Counted from the stretch's first letter, positions 18,492 through 28,153 are shown. The stretch: 64,000 nt of DNA from Verrucomicrobiia bacterium (GCA_030432235.1 JAUIHT010000003.1:434001-498000), one strand, 5' to 3'. Program-made: numbers and translations. The notes: generated by a model from the letters alone, not told the origin.

Positions 18492-19265
18492 TTACTCTCC
18501 GAAGGTGGACAGGGCGGACCGCCACCATTCGTGATGCTCGCGAGCAAGTTCATCGTGCGATGGCATGGGGAAGTACACGAAGTCCTCCCCGTTGCCCGCG
18601 AAAAAGCCGTTCTTGATGGTGCGGAAGAGCACCTCGCCGGTCAGGCTGCGAGTGACCTGCTTGTTCATCTTGCCGTCCTTGCCCTCGATTTCGCGCAGAC
18701 AGTCGCGCAGGTGCCCGAGATTCGGATAAGGCAGGTCGCCGACATCGTTGCTCTCGGGATCGCGGCTCAGCCGGTTGAGGGTCAGCTCGGTAAAGACCAG
18801 CTTGTCCACCGACACCGTCTTGGAGCGGTCGGTCAGACTCTTGCAGAACTCCGGCGGGTCGAGCTTGGAGACGACGCGGGGCGTCACCGGGCACAGCTCC
18901 TGGTACAGGTGGTACTGCGAAATAGGCTCCGGCTTGAACTCGGCGCGGTCCAGCCCCAGCACGCGGCCGTCGTCGGTCACGAGGTAGAGCTTTTTCAAGG
19001 CCGAGAGCGGCACATGCTCCAGCACCCGATAGATGCCCATGTAGGCGGAGCGCTTGGGCTTGCCATCGGGATGGGCCACACAGTGACGCTCCAGCTCGCT
19101 CCAGTCGAAGTAATCGCTCTCAAAGCGCTCGACCTCGAAGAAGATGGCCTGGCCGCGGGTACGCTTGCGCGTGCCGACGGCGTAGTAATTGCCGAATTCT
19201 TCCGGAGGCAACTGAGAGCCAATCAACGACTCCGGAATGAGCGAGAGATACAGGTACTGTTTCAT
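18492..19265 (-). CDS. Conserved-looking cytosolic protein of unknown function
   Basis: This 257-residue soluble protein has no signal peptide or membrane segment. It is rich in aromatic and charged residues (MKQYLYLSLIPESLIGSQLPPEEFG, then YYAVGTRKRTRGQAIFFEV). I do not recognise the family. The N-terminal part reads like an alpha/beta domain that could recognise a substrate or partner, and the C-terminus ends HHEWWRSALSTFGE. It precedes hppA on the same strand with a 31-bp gap, so they may share a transcript. The AT-rich region before it (19266-19330) probably holds its promoter. Confidence 0.65.
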   Translation of the reverse strand: MKQYLYLSLIPESLIGSQLPPEEFGNYYAVGTRKRTRGQAIFFEVERFESDYFDWSELERHCVAHPDGKPKRSAYMGIYRVLEHVPLSALKKLYLVTDDGRVLGLDRAEFKPEPISQYHLYQELCPVTPRVVSKLDPPEFCKSLTDRSKTVSVDKLVFTELTLNRLSRDPESNDVGDLPYPNLGHLRDCLREIEGKDGKMNKQVTRSLTGEVLFRTIKNGFFAGNGEDFVYFPMPSHDELAREHHEWWRSALSTFGE

Positions 19266-19400
19266 CGTTCCGTGAATTAGAAAAATTTATCTATATCTTA
19301 CCTATAATTAGATTTTTAAATCCATATCGAGAAAAATTTTTGCTTATAGGCCCGCTTTACGGGTTTTTGGGGTAAATCCGACGATCTATTAGGCCAGCTT

Positions 19401-19423
19401 CCCTTTTCCATAAGGAAAATGGG
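19401..19423 (-). terminator. Hairpin downstream of the large secreted-protein gene
   Basis: A stem CCC-TTTTCC with loop ATAA and GGAAAA-t-GGG (one bulged base) lies 36 bp after the stop codon at 19459-19461. There is no following T tract on the minus strand, so termination is possible but not certain. Confidence 0.35.
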
Positions 19424-19458
19424 CTCAATGGGCGCCTAAAATAACATTCACTAATGAA

Positions 19459-22400
19459 TCAAAGCGGTGTACCAATCGGGTACATCGGGTCCACTTTGCG
19501 CAGTGTCGGACCATACGGGCCCATCACCCAAATCGTGTCGAAGTCCCAATCGACAAAGGTCGTCTCTTCCCACATCTCAGGCTGGACGACACCGGTGGCC
19601 GCGTCGCTGGTTTCCATACCAGCCGCATCGCTATCAAAGTAGTTGGAGTTATTGCTGGATATAGCCCTCCCGGCAAACCCGCCAATAAATGCACGCCAAG
19701 TGTCGAAACCGCTGGAAGACAATTCCACGATGCTGTAGCAATGCTCTATCCTGTGGGTCCCCGAGTCGTTGCCGCCATTGATGCCGATGAACCCTCCCAG
19801 ATATATCCTAGGCGGTGGCAAGTTTTCATCATACTGCCAATAGCCGTTCGCACTGACCGAGTTCCGGGCGTAACTGTTCGTCACTTTGAAAATGCCAGCA
19901 GTGGTACCTCCATAACCGATCAAGCCGCCGACGCTGAACTGTCTCTGGTTGACGTTTTGTACTAGAGCAAATCGAAGATCGGTCTGCACGTCACCCTTGG
20001 CTTGGCAACTGTCCACTGAGGCCAAACCTCCGGTATTATAGAGCCTGCCGAGGAGACCACCCACATCCAGGAAAAACCCGAGGCTTGAATCCTCCGAACT
20101 GCCGGTTTGAACAACCTTGACCGAGACATCCACATCGGTTGCACACTCCAATATCTCAATGGTGGAGCTGGACTGAACGGCCGAGCCCGCAAGACCACCC
20201 ACCTGAATTCTTTCGGCCATGTAGCTATCCACCGGCTTGACACTAGTGACATCCACGACGACGGAACCCTCCACCCGACATTGTTTGGCGACCTTGACCA
20301 TCCCAGCCAAAGTACCTACGCGCACAAATCGTACCTCCACCTCGTCAATCGTACCGTGTAAGCGAACCTGTGCATCCGTAAGCTCAATATTTTCAAGTAC
20401 CCCATTACTATTTCCAAACAATCCCAAATCCACGGCTCCCGAACCAGACAAGCCGTTTACCTCCAGTCGAAAATGGCTGATGGTATGGCCATTGCCATCA
20501 AGGTATCCGCTAAACATGACGATGGGAGACTCACGATAGGTGTGGCCACTCATATTGATATCGCTAACCAGGCGATAATGAGCGTCTGGCTGATCGTTGA
20601 TGTTGAGCAGGTCTTCAACAGAGGAGACACGAAAGGGATCCGCCTCGGTACCGCTCCCGCTCCAGCGATTGACCGTGACCGTGGCGACCTCGGAATCGAG
20701 GGGCTCACCCCCGGCCTTGAGTTTCACATAGTACTCCCCGGCATGCTCCTTGGAGACACGTGAAATGACGAGCCGGTCGCCACCATGCTGGTAGAGAGCA
20801 CCATCCTTGTACCACTCATACGTAATAGGATCCTGGGAACTGGCCACCACCTTCAGCACCAGCCGGTCACCCACGCCCAATGCGGCATCTTGGGGCTGCT
20901 CCAGGATTTCCAAAGCCCCGGGCTCCGGGTAGGTCATCTGCCACTCTTTGGAAAAAATGGAGACCGGATAGTCAATCAAGGCGATCTCGTCGAAGCCAGG
21001 CAAGTCCAGGCCCGCACCAATTTCGCCATTGGTGTATACTCGCAGGCTGGCAGATTCCAATCCGCTCGTGGTCGCCGTTGCACTTCCTTCGGCAGCCACA
21101 CTGGCATCGAAAGATGCATTTACCGCTCCAAGATCAAACTCAAGCACCTCGTAGAGGCCAAAGTTCAAGCTAGGAATCAAATGAAGCGAAACCGACGCCT
21201 CTCCCTGCCATTCAAGTGGAGAAAAAGTAGCGACACCGGGATCGGGATTGTACGAATCCGTCCAGCCCCATTTGTAATGAGGCTCCGGTGTGTAAATGTC
21301 GTAGACGACCCCGTAAAAGACTTCGGTGTTTTTATAAATGTGGCCATGACTAACAACTCGCGAGCTGGCTTCCAGCTGTGCCTTGGCCGTGAGGTCGAAA
21401 GTAATAACAACCCATACAGGCACCTTGCCGATGACGGCGAACTTAAGCCATTTCTTGTTCAGCAGGCTCTTGCTGTAGGTCTTCTCCAGCTCAAGCCCGG
21501 TAAAAACAAGTGTGGGCTCAAAATCGACGATCAGGTGACCGCCTGCCGAGCCGCTAAAGCGCTCTGTGACTCCTGCATAGCGCTGCCGATCCAGCCGAAT
21601 CTCGGGGGTGAAAAAAAAGAACGCCCGATCCAGCCGGAGCGTTCCCAAATCTCCCAGGTCCATCGTTTCGCCGGAGAGGTCGTACACCAAAGGGAAAGAG
21701 GTCAGCCGATATTCATCCTCGGGGACTACCACAGAGGTGATCGCTCCGTCCTCGCCAACTTCGAAAAGTGGCTGCTCATCACTCAGGGAAAGCGAGCCAT
21801 TGTAAACCATGTCGTCAACCGAGACAGCGGCTGTGCTCAGTGTGAGCCGTTTAGAAGCAGCGTCATCGCTGACGCCTGTCACCTGCCGATAGAAAATCTC
21901 CGATACATTTTTCGGAGCTCTGTTTGCCACATACTGTCCAATAGAAAAAGCCGGCGGACTGGCACTGGTGTAGGCAATGACAATGGAGTCCGTATTGACC
22001 TGCTCGATATCCCACGTAGCCAACGTGGTATAGGGCGACAACGAGCCGGTTGAGGCCGCCACCAGCGCACTGGCCCCCTCGAGTCCTTGTCCGCTGTATT
22101 GTGCCGACTCTGAACCGAAGACAAAAAGGTCTTCAACCACCACGGGCTCCACTTCCAGCGTAAATGCCCAGGCGTACTCGACCTCGTTGCCCAGAGTGTC
22201 CGAGACCGACAATACAACCTCGACCATCTGCCCATATTCGCCCAGCGGACTGCTGTCCCCCAAATCGAAAGTCAGAATATCATTGGCAAAGGAAAGCTCG
22301 GGGGAGTCTGGCGTATAAGTCCCCCACCCACTTACCGTCAGCTCAATACTGCTGGTATCTATACCACTGGCATCCTTAAGACTTGTCGCTAAAGAGGCGT

Positions 22401-22758
22401 ACAAGGGCACCGCAAAGCCACTGTCGACCGGGTACTGAGAAACTATCTGTGGCGGCTGTTCGTCGATTTCAGTAACCCGGTAGAAAACAAACTCATCCGC
22501 ATTGAGAGAAAACTTATGTTGTGCGGACCGGGCCGTGGCTTCCTTCGGATAGCCCTCCACAGCAACCCAATTCACTAAGTCCTCGGATGCCTCCAACAAG
22601 TACCGCAGGTCAGTTTGCGTATCCCATAATATACGCCGGGATTCGCCTGTATCGGGCTCATCCACAGGCAAAATACGCGGCGCCCCTTCGGCACTCAGAT
22701 ATGAGAACTGGGCAAACACAGAGGAAACCAGAATCAGACTGGCCATTGGCAGCTTCAT
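19459..22758 (-). CDS. Large secreted protein with Ig-like and GLUG-type repeats
   Basis: The 1099-residue protein carries a signal peptide at 1-23. An early verrucomicrobial beta domain follows (WDTQTDLRYLLEASEDLVNWV), then cadherin/Ig-like strands (about 90-210) and a long unassigned middle. An I-set Ig domain is at about 655-735 (QPQDAALGVGDRLVLKV, WYKDG, HAGEYYVKL). Next is a GLUG-repeat region with YLDGNGHTISHFRL, GLFGNSNG, GGLAGSAV, GGLLGRL, GGLIGYGG and GGFIGINGG. GLUG repeats occur in surface adhesins. There is no PEP-CTERM or other sorting tail, so how it is retained is unclear. Adhesion or polymer binding is inference. Confidence 0.75.
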   Translation of the reverse strand: MKLPMASLILVSSVFAQFSYLSAEGAPRILPVDEPDTGESRRILWDTQTDLRYLLEASEDLVNWVAVEGYPKEATARSAQHKFSLNADEFVFYRVTEIDEQPPQIVSQYPVDSGFAVPLYASLATSLKDASGIDTSSIELTVSGWGTYTPDSPELSFANDILTFDLGDSSPLGEYGQMVEVVLSVSDTLGNEVEYAWAFTLEVEPVVVEDLFVFGSESAQYSGQGLEGASALVAASTGSLSPYTTLATWDIEQVNTDSIVIAYTSASPPAFSIGQYVANRAPKNVSEIFYRQVTGVSDDAASKRLTLSTAAVSVDDMVYNGSLSLSDEQPLFEVGEDGAITSVVVPEDEYRLTSFPLVYDLSGETMDLGDLGTLRLDRAFFFFTPEIRLDRQRYAGVTERFSGSAGGHLIVDFEPTLVFTGLELEKTYSKSLLNKKWLKFAVIGKVPVWVVITFDLTAKAQLEASSRVVSHGHIYKNTEVFYGVVYDIYTPEPHYKWGWTDSYNPDPGVATFSPLEWQGEASVSLHLIPSLNFGLYEVLEFDLGAVNASFDASVAAEGSATATTSGLESASLRVYTNGEIGAGLDLPGFDEIALIDYPVSIFSKEWQMTYPEPGALEILEQPQDAALGVGDRLVLKVVASSQDPITYEWYKDGALYQHGGDRLVISRVSKEHAGEYYVKLKAGGEPLDSEVATVTVNRWSGSGTEADPFRVSSVEDLLNINDQPDAHYRLVSDINMSGHTYRESPIVMFSGYLDGNGHTISHFRLEVNGLSGSGAVDLGLFGNSNGVLENIELTDAQVRLHGTIDEVEVRFVRVGTLAGMVKVAKQCRVEGSVVVDVTSVKPVDSYMAERIQVGGLAGSAVQSSSTIEILECATDVDVSVKVVQTGSSEDSSLGFFLDVGGLLGRLYNTGGLASVDSCQAKGDVQTDLRFALVQNVNQRQFSVGGLIGYGGTTAGIFKVTNSYARNSVSANGYWQYDENLPPPRIYLGGFIGINGGNDSGTHRIEHCYSIVELSSSGFDTWRAFIGGFAGRAISSNNSNYFDSDAAGMETSDAATGVVQPEMWEETTFVDWDFDTIWVMGPYGPTLRKVDPMYPIGTPL

Positions 22759-22910
22759 GTTTTCAACAAAATATCACTACCATATACCGCAAACCCTTTC
22801 TGGCCCGAGCTGCCGTTTATCAAGGTTATTAATAGCTCCATGCAGGCCAAAAACGGCTTGTACGGGGGCGGGGGAAGCGTTTGCATCGGGCTTTTTACCT
22901 TTAGCGAATT

Positions 22911-23930
22911 ATGGCGGAAGAAAAACCGGTCGTCCTCACCTGCGCGCAAGCCACGGGTCAACTGCACCTCGGCAACTACCTCGGAGCGGTCCGCAACTGG
23001 GTGCGTTACCTCGACGATTACGAGTGCTTCTTCGGCATCGTGGACCTGCATGCCATCACCGTGCCGTACGTCCCGGCCGAGCTGCGCAAGGCCTCCCTCG
23101 AATGCGCCGCGCAATACATCGCCTGCGGGCTCGACCCGGCCAAGTGTCACCTGTTCCTGCAGAGCCACGTCACCGGCCACACGGAGCTAGCCTGGGTCCT
23201 CGGCTGCATTACGCCACTGGGCAAGCTCGAGCGCATGACGCAGTTTAAGGACAAGTCCCGCAAGCAGGAGGACGCCGCCAGCTTCATCGGCAGCGGCCTG
23301 TTGTACTACCCGGTGCTCATGGCCGCCGACATTTTGCTCTATAACGCCGACCGCGTACCGGTGGGCGAGGACCAGAAGCAGCACGTCGAGCTTACCCGCG
23401 ACATCGCCAGCAAGTTCAACGAAACCTACTCCGACACTTTTAAATTACCAGCCGTAGACATTCCGAAAACCGGAGCCAGAGTCATGAACCTGCAGGACCC
23501 GGCCAAGAAGATGTCCAAGAGCGACCCGACTCAAACCGGCACCATCTTCCTCAAGGACAGCCCGGAGCTCATTCGCAAAAAGATCGGCAGTGCCGTGACC
23601 GACTCCGACCCGGACCGCCGCATCGTCTCGGCCAAGGAAAATTCCGGCATCCCCAATCTGCTCGACATCCTCTCGGCCTGTTCCGACAAATCCGTCGAGG
23701 CACTGGAACAGGGGTTCGCCGGGGCTTCCTACGCGGACTTCAAGAGTGCCGTGGCCGACGCCGTCGTCACCACCCTCGCGCCCGTGCAGGAGCGCTATCA
23801 GGCACTGGTCGAAGACAAGGCCGCACTCAACGCCGCGCTCAAGGACGGCGCCGACGCCGCCCAACGCCGCGCCTACAAGACGCTCGGCAAGGTCTACCGC
23901 AAATGCGGCTTCGTCGAGCGACCCCGGTGA
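22911..23930 (+). CDS. trpS: Tryptophanyl-tRNA synthetase
   Basis: This 339-residue class I synthetase charges tRNA-Trp. The HIGH-type motif is HLGN (residues 19-22) within GQLHLGNYLGA, and KMSKS is at 200-204. The core contains VDLHAIT, LGCITPLGKLERMTQFKDK and PVLMAADILLYNADRVPVGEDQKQH. Length and motif spacing are those of bacterial TrpRS. It is divergent from the large secreted-protein gene, with 152 bp between the starts. Confidence 0.97.
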   Translation: MAEEKPVVLTCAQATGQLHLGNYLGAVRNWVRYLDDYECFFGIVDLHAITVPYVPAELRKASLECAAQYIACGLDPAKCHLFLQSHVTGHTELAWVLGCITPLGKLERMTQFKDKSRKQEDAASFIGSGLLYYPVLMAADILLYNADRVPVGEDQKQHVELTRDIASKFNETYSDTFKLPAVDIPKTGARVMNLQDPAKKMSKSDPTQTGTIFLKDSPELIRKKIGSAVTDSDPDRRIVSAKENSGIPNLLDILSACSDKSVEALEQGFAGASYADFKSAVADAVVTTLAPVQERYQALVEDKAALNAALKDGADAAQRRAYKTLGKVYRKCGFVERPR

Positions 23931-23945
23931 GTGAATTGGAAATAT

Positions 23946-24027
23946 GAACAGAAGCTCGCAAAGAACGCAGAGGAGAATACTTAGTTTCAGTCGTCATTAC
24001 CTTCGCGCTCTTTGCACCCTTCTGTTC
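23946..24027. repeat. Inverted repeat of the CGCAAAG type between trpS and the ThuA gene
   Basis: The left arm (23946-23973) reads GAACAGAAG then CTCGCAAAGAACGCAGAGG. The right arm (24000-24027), read on the minus strand, is GAACAGAAG then GGTGCAAAGAGCGCGAAGG. The arms match at most positions and enclose 26 bp, so the transcript could fold into a long imperfect hairpin. It follows the trpS stop codon by 15 bp. Confidence 0.65.
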
Positions 24028-24073
24028 AATACTCATTGCCTCTCAGCTCGTCTGATACCCTGAAGATATTATT

Positions 24074-24721
24074 ATGAAAAAAGCCCTGATCGTTTACGGT
24101 GGCTGGGAAGGCCACCACCCCGCCGAAGTCTCCCAAAAAGTAGCCGCCTTGCTTGAGCCTGACGGCTTCCAGGTCGAGCTTGAAACCGACCTGGCCGTTT
24201 TCGAGGATGTCGAGGCGCTCAAGAGTTATGACCTCATCATGCCCAACTGGACCATGGGCAAGATGAACGGAGAACAGGCCAAGGGAATCAGCCAGGCAGT
24301 GGAGGCCGGCAGTGGCCTGGGCGGTTGGCACGGCGGCGCCGGCGATGCCTTTCGCGAGCAGTGTGACTTCCAGATCGTGATCGGCGGGCAGTTCGTCGGC
24401 CACCCCGGCAACAACAAGGATTTCACCGTGGATATCGTGCCGGGCACACATCCCGTCACGGAAGGACTGAACGGCTTTGCCATGACCGGCACCGAGCAGT
24501 ACTACATGCACATCGACCCGGCCGTGCAGGTGCTGGCCACCACCGTGGTCAACCAGCCCACCCTACCCTGGCTGGAGGGAACGATCATGCCGGTGGCCTG
24601 GGTACGTCCTTGGGGCCAGGGCCGCGTCTTCTATTGTTCGCTCGGGCACAACACGGAGGATTTCGATGTCCCGGGGGCTCAGACCCTGCTCATCCAAGGC
24701 TTGCGCTGGGCTGCCCGATAA
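24074..24721 (+). CDS. ThuA-like domain protein
   Basis: This 215-residue protein matches the ThuA fold, a class I glutamine-amidotransferase-like domain. The sequence runs KALIVYGGWEGHHPAEVSQKVAALL, then GLGGWHGGAGDAFRE, GGQFVGHPG, HPVTEGLNGFAMTGTEQYYMHID and WVRPWGQGRVFYCSLGH. Named for trehalose utilisation in Rhizobium, the family is widespread in Verrucomicrobia and linked to sugar metabolism. The usual catalytic Cys of amidotransferases is absent. The substrate is unknown. It is followed 18 bp later by a TPR gene on the same strand, so they are probably one unit. Confidence 0.82.
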   Translation: MKKALIVYGGWEGHHPAEVSQKVAALLEPDGFQVELETDLAVFEDVEALKSYDLIMPNWTMGKMNGEQAKGISQAVEAGSGLGGWHGGAGDAFREQCDFQIVIGGQFVGHPGNNKDFTVDIVPGTHPVTEGLNGFAMTGTEQYYMHIDPAVQVLATTVVNQPTLPWLEGTIMPVAWVRPWGQGRVFYCSLGHNTEDFDVPGAQTLLIQGLRWAAR

Positions 24722-24739
24722 ACCTAGATAGCCCCCATA

Positions 24740-26356
24740 ATGCGCGTTATCTTTACTACTGCTCAGGGGAAAAACGCCAAACTCCGCTGGAGCCGATTTT
24801 GGCGATTCCTGTCGTTCCGCAAAGCCATTCACCGACACAACCCCGCCCTGTTTGTCGAAGTTAATCTGAAGCGCCTTTTCGTCACGCTGGGCTTACTTCT
24901 TGTATTGGCGTATTTTATCATCACTGCTGCCTTAGCCGTCTTTTTCGGAAACCGGCCCCACAGCCCGGTGACCTACTGGGATGTCGCCTGGCCGGGCAAC
25001 TGGGACACCATTCGCCCCAAGCAAGGGCAGATGCTTATCGCTCAGGCCGACGAGTATTTCGAGCAAGGCAAGCTGCGCGAAGCGTTTAGCCTCTATCGCA
25101 GCGGCCTGCGTATGTACCCTGAAGATCAGGATGCACGCCTGATCCTGGCCAAGATGCTGGCCGGCGCCAACATGGTGGAGCGTGCCGGTGATGTTCTCGC
25201 CGAAGGCCTGGATTATGGCTATCCAGAGAATGAGGAGTACCTGGCCGTCCTGCTCCAAATCATTTCCATACAGCAGAACCAGCAGCTGCTGACTCAAATC
25301 GTGCCGAAGCTGCTTCAGGCGGAGGAGATAGCCGGAGATCCCAAAAAGAAGTACGCGCTTTTGCAGCAATACATGCAGGCCCAGCTTCTCAGTGGGGATT
25401 ACCTCGGCGCCATCGCCACCGCGGAGTCCACCAATGCCGACCCCGACGCTCCCCAGAAGGCCCACAACGTTATCCTGGCCGGCTATATCCGCATGGACGC
25501 AACGGATCAGGCACTGGACTACTATCAGGGCCTGGACGAGGAAACGCAGAAAACACCTGCCATGCTCCTGCTATATGCCAGCGCCCTGGCGCAAAGTGGA
25601 CAGACCGATGCGATGATGGCTGTCCTGCGCAATCTGTTCCGCGAGTATCCCTCGGCCTGGAGAGTGCAACTGTCCGCCCTGCAGCTCATTCTGCGTTTCG
25701 GCCAGCCCAAGCAGTCAGAGGCCTACATGGAACTATACCTGAACACACACCTGGGTAACCTTCAGGCACTCAACGCCCTGGCAGTCTTCCTCACCGACAT
25801 GCCTGACAGCCAGCGCATGGGGCAAATGCTGACGCACATCCAGAAGCAACGCCCCATCATAGCCCCAACCTTTGAGTTTTTCCTTGTCCAGGCACTCATC
25901 ACCGAAGGGAAGTTTCAGCAGGCCAAGAAACTCTACCAGGCATGGCTGCCCAAGGTCCCCGCAGACAGCGAGGAACGGAGCGTCATCGAAGCCTTCGGTC
26001 TGATCCTCAGCGCTGCCACGGACGGCGGCTTGGGTGCCCGCGCCGAACTGCTCGACAACCTGCGCCAAAACCGCTACCCGCCCGAAGTGTATTGGGAAGC
26101 CTCGCTCGCCATGACCCAGGCAGGCTACGATGACACCGCACTGGAAATACTTAATATCGCCTCCAACCTATATCCCACTCACCCTTCGCTGGCCAACATG
26201 CGCGAACGCCTTACCGACCCCGATGCCGCCCGCGAGAACCGCTTGAACGACCACTTGACCAAGTCCCTCGGACCGGACTCCGGGAACAATTACAGTACGG
26301 ACAACGCAAACTATAATCCCGGCATCACCGAAAAGGATTTGGAGGACAACCCTTGA
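24740..26356 (+). CDS. Membrane-anchored TPR-repeat protein
   Basis: The 538-residue protein has a basic N-terminal segment of about 45 residues and a transmembrane helix at about 46-70. A long helical region built of TPR-like pairs follows (ADEYFEQGKLREAFSLYRSGLRMYPED at about 105, ILAGYIRMDATDQALDYYQGL, LVQALITEGKFQQAKKLYQAWL). The tail after residue 490 is charged and Asn-rich. TPRs suggest a scaffolding role at the membrane, and the partner is unknown. Its stop overlaps the gmk start by 3 bases (TTGA), so translation is coupled. Confidence 0.72.
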   Translation: MRVIFTTAQGKNAKLRWSRFWRFLSFRKAIHRHNPALFVEVNLKRLFVTLGLLLVLAYFIITAALAVFFGNRPHSPVTYWDVAWPGNWDTIRPKQGQMLIAQADEYFEQGKLREAFSLYRSGLRMYPEDQDARLILAKMLAGANMVERAGDVLAEGLDYGYPENEEYLAVLLQIISIQQNQQLLTQIVPKLLQAEEIAGDPKKKYALLQQYMQAQLLSGDYLGAIATAESTNADPDAPQKAHNVILAGYIRMDATDQALDYYQGLDEETQKTPAMLLLYASALAQSGQTDAMMAVLRNLFREYPSAWRVQLSALQLILRFGQPKQSEAYMELYLNTHLGNLQALNALAVFLTDMPDSQRMGQMLTHIQKQRPIIAPTFEFFLVQALITEGKFQQAKKLYQAWLPKVPADSEERSVIEAFGLILSAATDGGLGARAELLDNLRQNRYPPEVYWEASLAMTQAGYDDTALEILNIASNLYPTHPSLANMRERLTDPDAARENRLNDHLTKSLGPDSGNNYSTDNANYNPGITEKDLEDNP

Positions 26357-26934
26357 GCCGCGCCATCCTGCTGCTTATCTCCGGCCCCGCAGGCAGCGGT
26401 AAAACCACCCTCTGCAGCCGGCTCATGGAGGCCTACCCGAGCGTACGGCGCGTCGTCACCGCCACCACGCGGAACCCGCGACCGGGCGAGGAGGACGGCG
26501 TCGATTACCACTTCCTTACCCCTGAGGCTTTCAAAGCCGGAATTGCCAACGACGAGTTCTATGAGCACGCCCTCGTCCATTGTCGCCACTACGGTGTACT
26601 CAAGCGCGAGATCGACGGCAAGCTCGATGCCGGGCAAGACCTGCTGCTGAACGTGGACGTGCAGGGGGCCGCATCCTTCCGTAAAGCCGCCGCCGAAAGC
26701 CCCACTCTGGCCGAACGGCTCACCACTGTTTTCGTCGAGCTGAGCTTCGACCAAATCCGCGAGCGCCTGCTCGGACGCGGCACCGACGACGAAGCCGAAA
26801 TCACCCGCCGCATGAAAAGCGCCGAGATCGAGCTCAAGGAAGCCCCGCATTTCCAGCATCGCATCCAGAGCCAGGACAAAGACGCCGACTACGCCGCCCT
26901 GCGCGACATCTACCTAGGGGCAAAAGGGACATAG
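26353..26934 (+). CDS. gmk: Guanylate kinase
   Basis: This enzyme phosphorylates GMP to GDP. The P-loop GPAGSGKTT is at residues 11-19, the GMP-binding segment VVTATTRNPRPGEEDGVDYHFL at about 33-54, and NVDVQGAASFRK follows. At 193 residues it is of normal length. The start is TTG at 26353, which overlaps the preceding TPR stop codon; no ATG at the proper place exists, so the rare start is likely real and coupling-dependent. The C-terminus ends shortly after the lid and adenine site. Confidence 0.94.
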   Translation: MSRAILLLISGPAGSGKTTLCSRLMEAYPSVRRVVTATTRNPRPGEEDGVDYHFLTPEAFKAGIANDEFYEHALVHCRHYGVLKREIDGKLDAGQDLLLNVDVQGAASFRKAAAESPTLAERLTTVFVELSFDQIRERLLGRGTDDEAEITRRMKSAEIELKEAPHFQHRIQSQDKDADYAALRDIYLGAKGT

Positions 26935-26942
26935 TGTTGGAA

Positions 26943-27006
26943 TCCAGGTGCTGAACGAGTGCCATTTTTGGGCTTTCGCCCCGGGCGACACTGGCCTTAA
27001 CTAAAC
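26943..27006 (+). other. Structured short leader in front of metX
   Basis: The 76-bp gap between gmk and metX can fold. CCAG(g)TG at 26944-26950 pairs with CACTGG at 26989-26994, enclosing a GGGC-TTTC-GCCC hairpin. Loop bases GCCA can pair with TGGC on the 3' side as a pseudoknot. A structure before a methionine gene recalls SAM-II-type riboswitches, but the conserved core of those is not clearly present. Confidence 0.25.
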
Positions 27007-27010
27007 CGCT

Positions 27011-28153
27011 ATGAACGACGCAGAGGTAGTCACCAGTGAGGCGCCGCCGGGCGAGCAAGGGCTCGTCGAGTGGCGGGACTTCGTCTGCGAGGAGCCCTTC
27101 CGCTGCGACGACGGCGGGGAGCTGCCGGGCTTCACTCTGCGCTACGAAACCTACGGGCGGCTCAACGACGCCAGGGATAACGCCATCCTTATCTGCCACG
27201 CCCTCAGCGGCGACCACCACGCCGCCGGCGTCCATAACCTTTCCGACAAGAAGCCGGGCTGGTGGAACAGCATGATCGGGCCCGGCAAGCCTTTCGACAC
27301 CAACCGCTTTTTTGTCATCTGCAGCAACTGCCTGGGCGGCTGCCAGGGCTCGACCGGCCCCAGCTCGACCAACCACAGCACCGGGCGGCCCTACAATCTG
27401 GATTTCCCCCTCGTCAGCATCCGCGACATCGTGCGGGCGCAAAAGCGGCTGGCCGACCACCTCGGCCTGGCCAGCCTTTACGCCGTAGCGGGTGGCTCCA
27501 TGGGCGGGATGCAGGTGCTGCAATGGATGATCGACTATCCGGAGTACGTCCAGCGCGTCCTGCCCATGGCCACGACCGCGCGTCAAAGCGCACAGGCCAT
27601 CGCCTTCAACGAGGTCGGACGCAGCGCCATCATGCAGGACCCCCACTGGAAGGGCGGCGACTACGAACGCGGGGCCGGTCCAAACGTCGGCCTGGCCGTA
27701 GCGCGGATGATGGCCCACATCACCTACCTTTCCGAGGAGGGCATGGAGGACAAATTCGGCCGCGCCCGCCGCGCTCGCCCCGGGGAGGAAGCCCGCAAGC
27801 TCTTCGACGTGGAGTTCGAAGTGGAAAGCTATCTGCGCTATCAGGGCGCGAGCTTCGTCAACCGCTTCGACGCCAACACCTACCTGTATTTCACCAAAGC
27901 GCTCGACCGCTTCGACCTCTACGCCGGCGGGCCGCTGGAGGAGGCCTTCGGCTGCGTCCAGGCGCGCACCCTGGTGGTCGGTTTCACCAGTGACTGGCTC
28001 TTCACCCCACAGCAAAACCGGGAAATCGTCCACGCCCTACTGCGTCAGGGCAAGGACGCCACCTACGCGGAGGTCAAGATGTCGCTCGGGCACGACTCCT
28101 TTCTCGTCCAAGCCCCCGAGCTGGAAGAGCTGGTGCGCGGCTTCCTGGATTGA
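27011..28153 (+). CDS. metX: Homoserine O-acetyltransferase MetX
   Basis: This 380-residue alpha/beta hydrolase acylates homoserine in methionine synthesis. Features are the oxyanion region CHALSGDHHAAG, the signature SNCLGGCQGSTGPSS, nucleophile elbow GGSMGG (Ser163), the Asp region GFTSDWLFTPQQ and His in LGHDSFLV. MetX-type enzymes usually use acetyl-CoA; some use succinyl-CoA, which motifs alone do not settle. Its TGA stop directly abuts the opposite-strand stop of the lipoprotein gene (TGATCA), so the two transcripts converge with no spacer. Confidence 0.95.
   Translation: MNDAEVVTSEAPPGEQGLVEWRDFVCEEPFRCDDGGELPGFTLRYETYGRLNDARDNAILICHALSGDHHAAGVHNLSDKKPGWWNSMIGPGKPFDTNRFFVICSNCLGGCQGSTGPSSTNHSTGRPYNLDFPLVSIRDIVRAQKRLADHLGLASLYAVAGGSMGGMQVLQWMIDYPEYVQRVLPMATTARQSAQAIAFNEVGRSAIMQDPHWKGGDYERGAGPNVGLAVARMMAHITYLSEEGMEDKFGRARRARPGEEARKLFDVEFEVESYLRYQGASFVNRFDANTYLYFTKALDRFDLYAGGPLEEAFGCVQARTLVVGFTSDWLFTPQQNREIVHALLRQGKDATYAEVKMSLGHDSFLVQAPELEELVRGFLD

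Noticed and set aside
26943-27006. Confident SAM riboswitch annotation before metX
   Set aside because: Stem and pseudoknot can be drawn but the conserved core is not convincing, so it is only reported as a weak finding.
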